64,000 bases of DNA from Liopterus haemorrhoidalis (lineage: Eukaryota; Arthropoda; Insecta; Coleoptera; Dytiscidae). The notes under the pieces are model-generated. The model worked only from the letters and a program-made list of their open reading frames with translations. It ran no database searches and was not told the DNA's origin. A program made the position numbers and the translations under genes. Numbering within the stretch: the first letter of the stretch is position 1; each line of letters begins with the position of its first letter. Positions 55,301-61,300 of this stretch are shown here, one piece after another. The DNA lies in assembly GCA_963971575.1 (NCBI GenBank), contig OZ020624.1:2361001-2425000 (forward strand). The letters are read 5' to 3'.

Positions 55301-58300
55301 ACAGTCCCGCAAAATGCGGGACGAATGGTCACCATATATTATATAACCACCAATAATCTTATACATTCAATATGAATATGAATGTTTTTAACATATTTCT
55401 TAAAAATAATTATGTCCGTTCCTTAGTTTAATGATATTAATTTTCAAAATTTCTTTGATTAAAAATTGTTTTCTTATACCGAATAAAAACAAGGTTTAAC
55501 AACTTTGGATTAGGATATTGTATAACTTTCGTAACTCAATAATTTTTTTTGTTTCATTTCTCGAGTTCTTTGGCAAGTTTCCATCTCGTGACATAGTAAC
55601 AGTCGTGAAAAGAGCATTTCATTTGAAATATGGCTAGTGTATACAGACTTTTATGTCATATTATTTCTAGTATATCGTAAAAATAGTAAAGAATAATATA
55701 GAATGAATATTGTTTTCATGAAACTTTCTTGGTAAATAATTTATAAGCATTACTCACATTAACGACATATAAAACTGGGTCCAGGTCTTTTATATTTCGG
55801 GATTTGAGATCAAAAACATTTATTTATCAACAAAAGTGGCTTTATTGTTTTTCAAAATATTCTCCATGAAGAACAGTACACTTTTGCATGCGTTTGAACC
55901 AATTTTCGAAGAACTTTTTCCACTCCGATTGAGGCATTTTCCATTGCGATTATCAAATTATGTGGGATCCAACGCGAACAAATCTTTCTGACGGCTAAAT
56001 GTTCATGCAATAGTGAATGTATGCTGGTCCTAATGCCCAAGGATACCTCAATCTCACGATAAGTCACATGACGATCTTGCAGTATCAGTTCACGCACAGC
56101 ATCAATGTTTTCCGGAACAACAACGGATTTTGGACGACTAGCATACAAAATTAATATAGTTGTTGCATGATTTTAAATATGTTTATTGACTATATTCATA
56201 ATAGATATTTATTTCAAGACAGTTCTACTGAATAAAGTATAAATAAATCCCTAAGAAAATTTTAGGTATATTTAAATAAAAATAAAAAAATAAATTGCTA
56301 TAATAATATAGCAATTAATAAAATTGGAGGTTATATCTGTTTTTATGAACGGCTGGACGTATTTTAACGAAATTTGGTACAATAGAGTAGAACCAGGATC
56401 AAATATAGGCATGGTATCTCAACATTTTCTTTCTTAAGGGGTGTTTCTGGGTTAAAACTAGTACTAACAAACTTAAAATATTGCATTTATAAACAGAACT
56501 ATCTTAACAGAAAAAACTATACAATAAAAATTGATTATAAGAAAACAAATCTTATTGGTTCTATGATTTTTTTCAATTTGATGAATATCAGGGTAGTTAC
56601 GGGGGGACACCCTTAAACTAAAATATTGAAATATTTCACTTCACATCACAAATGAATGTAAGAAAATTTATTTAGAACGAAGAAACTTTCTTTTCTTTTT
56701 CCTTTCGAAGATTAAATAAATTAAGGTAGAAAATAAAAAAATTATTATTATTATTATTTATTTAGTAAAGCAGGCGGCAAAGCCGATAATGCCTTACTTT
56801 TACAAGTATAGTAATTTATATATTACAGCTAACACATTTATATAATTACTTATGATGATAATCTAAACAATATATACATACAATATATTAAATTAGTTAT
56901 AATTTTGCACAGACAATTTATGATTTAAATGTTTAACAATTTGAAAAAGATAACTAAACATAACTACTGAAAAAGAACTTCATCTATTTTATTTTTAAAA
57001 CTATTTACTGATGTTGCGGTCACAGTATTGTCTGGTAAACTGTTCCACAAGTGATGCACTCTGTTGGCTAAGAAATGTTCCCTTGCTAATTTTTTAAATT
57101 TTTGTCTCTCTAGTTTAAATCTGTGGCCACATAAGTTATTATTGTTGCTAATATTGAAAATGTTTTTGAGATCACAAGAGTAATAGTTACTAAATATTTT
57201 ATACGTTTCAATTAGATCACCACGTTCTCTTCTTTTTTTGAATATTAATAAATTTAATGACTGTAGTCGTCGATCATAGTTTAAATTTTTTAACTCTTTA
57301 GGAATTTTTGTCGCCCGCCGTTGCACTTTTTCTATTAAGTGTATGTCTTTTTCCAAGTAAGGGCACCACACTGTAACACCGAACTCGAGAATTGGTCTTA
57401 TATATGTTTTATAAAGTTTTTTAAAAGTGTTTGCTGTTAAGTTTTTAAATGATTTTGTAAACACATATAATAACGAGTTAGCTTTTTTCGTGATATTAAT
57501 TAAGTGATTATCCCACTTTAAGTTAAAACTAACAGTTAATCCGAGGTCGACTTGTTGGTCAACAGATTTTAATGTTTTAGACAAGGGTTGTTAGAGCCAA
57601 TATGTAACACTGAGCACTTATCTGGATTTATAGTTATCAGCCAATCGTCACTCCACTTTAACACTTTGTCAATATCTTGTTGAATGATGGCGTTGTGAGT
57701 AAGTGGGTTATTAAAGAATTTCGTGTCGTCGGCGTAGCAACTTACTGGTGATGTTATGATCTCTAAAAGGTCATTTATGTAGATAATGAAGAGGATAGGG
57801 CCCAGGCAACTTCCTTATGGTACTCCGCTTAGGACTTCTTTACTGGGCGAGAGACAATCTCCAATTCGTACAACGAATGATCATGAATTAAACCATAATT
57901 TTATATATATAGCCAAAAGTGAAACTTCACGTGTATATAACATATACGATAAACAAAGACTGACGTCCCGTAAGCATACGGATGACGCGTAGCTTCGTTA
58001 TTTACCCCCACCACTACAAGTTACGGGACTAACTTTACTTTAATAATCTTGAATTTAGGTTACCTACGGTAATAAACGTCATTCTGTCTCTGAGGAACCA
58101 ATAAGCTCGGTTTCTTTTCTGAGTTCTTTGCGCATGTCGACTTGAGTGAGACAGATGATATGTTTTCCTAACAGTCCCTCAGACTACGCAAAATTTGCGT
58201 TACGCCTTCTCTATTAGTAGTTCCTCTCAGATTATTGTACAATATCAAAACTGATATATCTAATTTTATGTAAATCTGGCTTCTCACCTTCTGACAATAA

Positions 58301-61300
58301 GCCCTTCAATTATTTTCGGAGAGTGATTTTAAGTGCGCTATATAATTATATTTTGAAATGTCATCAGGTCATCTTGGTAGTATATTAAAGAGAGCACTTT
58401 GAACTTTGAACTCTAGAAAATCAGTGAAATAATGTTATTTAAATGGAAAACGCCCTGGTAACCTTTAACCTTATCGGAAAACCAATTTAAATGTAATAAC
58501 TGCTAGAGGGCACTCGTGTACGTTTTATGTTTTATTTAAGAGTTTTTACCCTCAGCTCTTTCAACAGTCGTAGGCATCTGTTGAAAACTTTTTGATTAAG
58601 CATTATGTAGGGTGATTTTAAAGTCCTGTTATTATGCAGTATGTGTCAATGATGATGATGACATACAACACCATCATCATTGGCGCAACAGTGTATTTGT
58701 GTAAGGAACTTACTAGCTTAAAGGGCTTTGGACGATCATTAGTAATAGATTTTCCGGAATCCCGATCGAAGTACAGAAAGCTCGGCTAATAGTTTATAAA
58801 ACTTCTTGAAATACTTATTGGTAGTCTGCTTAAATAATGAATCGATTTGCCCGTGACCTATATACTTGGCTCAGGAAATAAATTAAATTGCATCTTGCTT
58901 TGGCAGTCTTTTTTTCTGGCGAACATTACGTACTAAGACTGCAACTTCGATCACCTGTTCCATTATTTATTTACACAGTAGTATCTTTGAAATATTGACC
59001 AAGTTAATGGTCTATTTTATTTTGTTTACTTAAAGTTTAATTTATGTTTACTTTCCTATGTTTGCATTTTCACTGTTTATTCTTGTAATTATTAGACATT
59101 GCCAAAAAAATATTTTGGGTCAGTGGCGTAGGTACTTTGCTTAATATGGAAGGAAATGGACAGGTTTTGAACATTTTTTAGTTTTAAGGAATTCTGTCAA
59201 AATAGGTTTATAATGAACTTTTGCCGATTTTGTTGGCTACATGATTTCGTCTGACCTCAGATTCGAGAGATTTTGAAAGACGAACATTTTGAAGAATCAC
59301 TTAATCCTGATAAAAAAGAGGCATGGGAAGCGTTTGTGTGGGTTTGTGAGAACCTTCTAGGAAACCAAAAATCGCCCGAATATGAAAATGGTGTTCAACG
59401 GCTACTCGATTCGTTTCAGAAAGTTGGCTGTCCTATGTCATTCAAAATGCATCTTCTACATTCGCATCTAACTTTTTTTCCTGAAAACTTGGGCGATGAA
59501 CAAGGTGAACGCTTTCACCAAGTTATTCAAGTGATGGAAATCCGTTATCAAGGGTTTTGGAATGAAAGCATGATGGCTGACTACTGTTGGATGCTTTATC
59601 GTGATGAGCCAGAAAAATTATACAAAAGAAAGTCATACTCGTAGAAATTATGATTGATTCGTGTGATAACAACTTTGCATTGATTTCTATTGATTATAAA
59701 GATCATAAATACATTAGAGGTGTTTGAAATAACAAATCAGTTCAGCATAGATATCAAACAATACATTATAGCTGGATACTGAGAAACATGGAGTACAAAA
59801 ACACGAGTTCATAATATCTCAATAATCAGACGTGCTGGAAAAAAACAGAAAGTAGATTTGAAATCAGCGCAAAAAATTGATTTAGAAAAACGTATTCTTA
59901 TTTCTGATGCTTACAAAAAGTTTGTTTTTGTTGACCGGTGTAATCATCATTCACTGACTAAATACCTACAAAACACTGAAATGTGTAAAAATGTACACTT
60001 CACATCCATTTTTAGGGTTTTGTAGGTATGACCAAAAAACCCTTATACCGTCATTTTGTCGTCTGTCTGTCTGTCTGTTCGGTAAAAATTGTAGCCAAAC
60101 GGCTAAACCTAGAGAGTTGAAATTTGGCATGCTTATACAACTCTTTGACCCGCACATAGGAAAAATACTAAAACATCTAAAAAACATATCCCCCTAAAAA
60201 TATAAAAATATGTGCTCATCGAAAAAAAAAATATATATTTTTTAAATTCTGAGTAGGGTATCAAATGAAAGCCCTTAGTACGTGGATTAACGATCAAAAT
60301 TTTATTTTTGCAAAATAAATTATTATGACGCGATTTTGCCAAAATTGTGCAAAAAAAATTTGTCCCACACCCTGTAGCCCAGATGGTTTAAACTAAAAAT
60401 CTGAAAAAATTTTAAGTAATGTACATTGGTGTGAACCGGAATAGTACAACAGGAATTTTTGATCAGATTATGTTTTCGGAAAATAACGCATTTTTTGTGT
60501 TTTTAACTAAAATATGTTAACTATTTAATTCGGTATGTAACACACCAGATCAGTAGCTCTAGTGGCGTGGTTGGTTTTGTCGTACGCTTAATAATGTAAC
60601 TTAATTTGCAAACCAGGGTTCGAATCCTCTTATTTTTATTTTTTCTGTTTTTTTTTGCATTTTAATTTTGTTTAAATTATTTTGTCAAAATTCTAGTTAT
60701 ATTTTAGTAAATATTGCATTTAATTTTTAAAAGCGTAAATTGAATAACCAGTGGGAAGTGCTGAAATTATAATTTAATTCAATGTTTGACGAAATCAGAG
60801 GGCGGGGCTTATGATTTAAGCAACCAATGGAAGCCATAGGCGCAATTTTCAAAATCTTAATGAACCTTGCTATATAAAAAAAAATACTGTAAATATTTAG
60901 AAACTTAAATAATGGTATTAGGCATTCGAATTAAAATTAATAAAAAAATATTTTAACATAAAATTTGTTTTGGCATCCCAAATAATCATCATTCACTTAC
61001 TAAATATTTTTCTTTGCTGTTTTAACTAACATATATTTCTTGTTACAGTCAACGATGGTGACTACATCCAGGCCGTACTCGACCGTAATTTAGCCGAGAA
61101 CATCTCCCGTGTCTTATACCCCAACGATAACTTCTTCGAGGGCAAAGAACTTCGTCTGAAACAAGAATACTTCATGTGCGCTGCTACTCTACAAGACGTC
61201 ATCCGTCGGTTCAAAGCTTCCAAATTCGGTAGCAAGGAAGCCAACCGTACCGATTTCGGTATTTTACCCGACAAGGTCGCCATCCAACTCAATGACACCC

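Noticed and set aside
54651..55375. Repetitive frames on both strands
   Set aside because: Produced by the 40-bp VNTR, whose units keep frames open by chance; no other coding sign.
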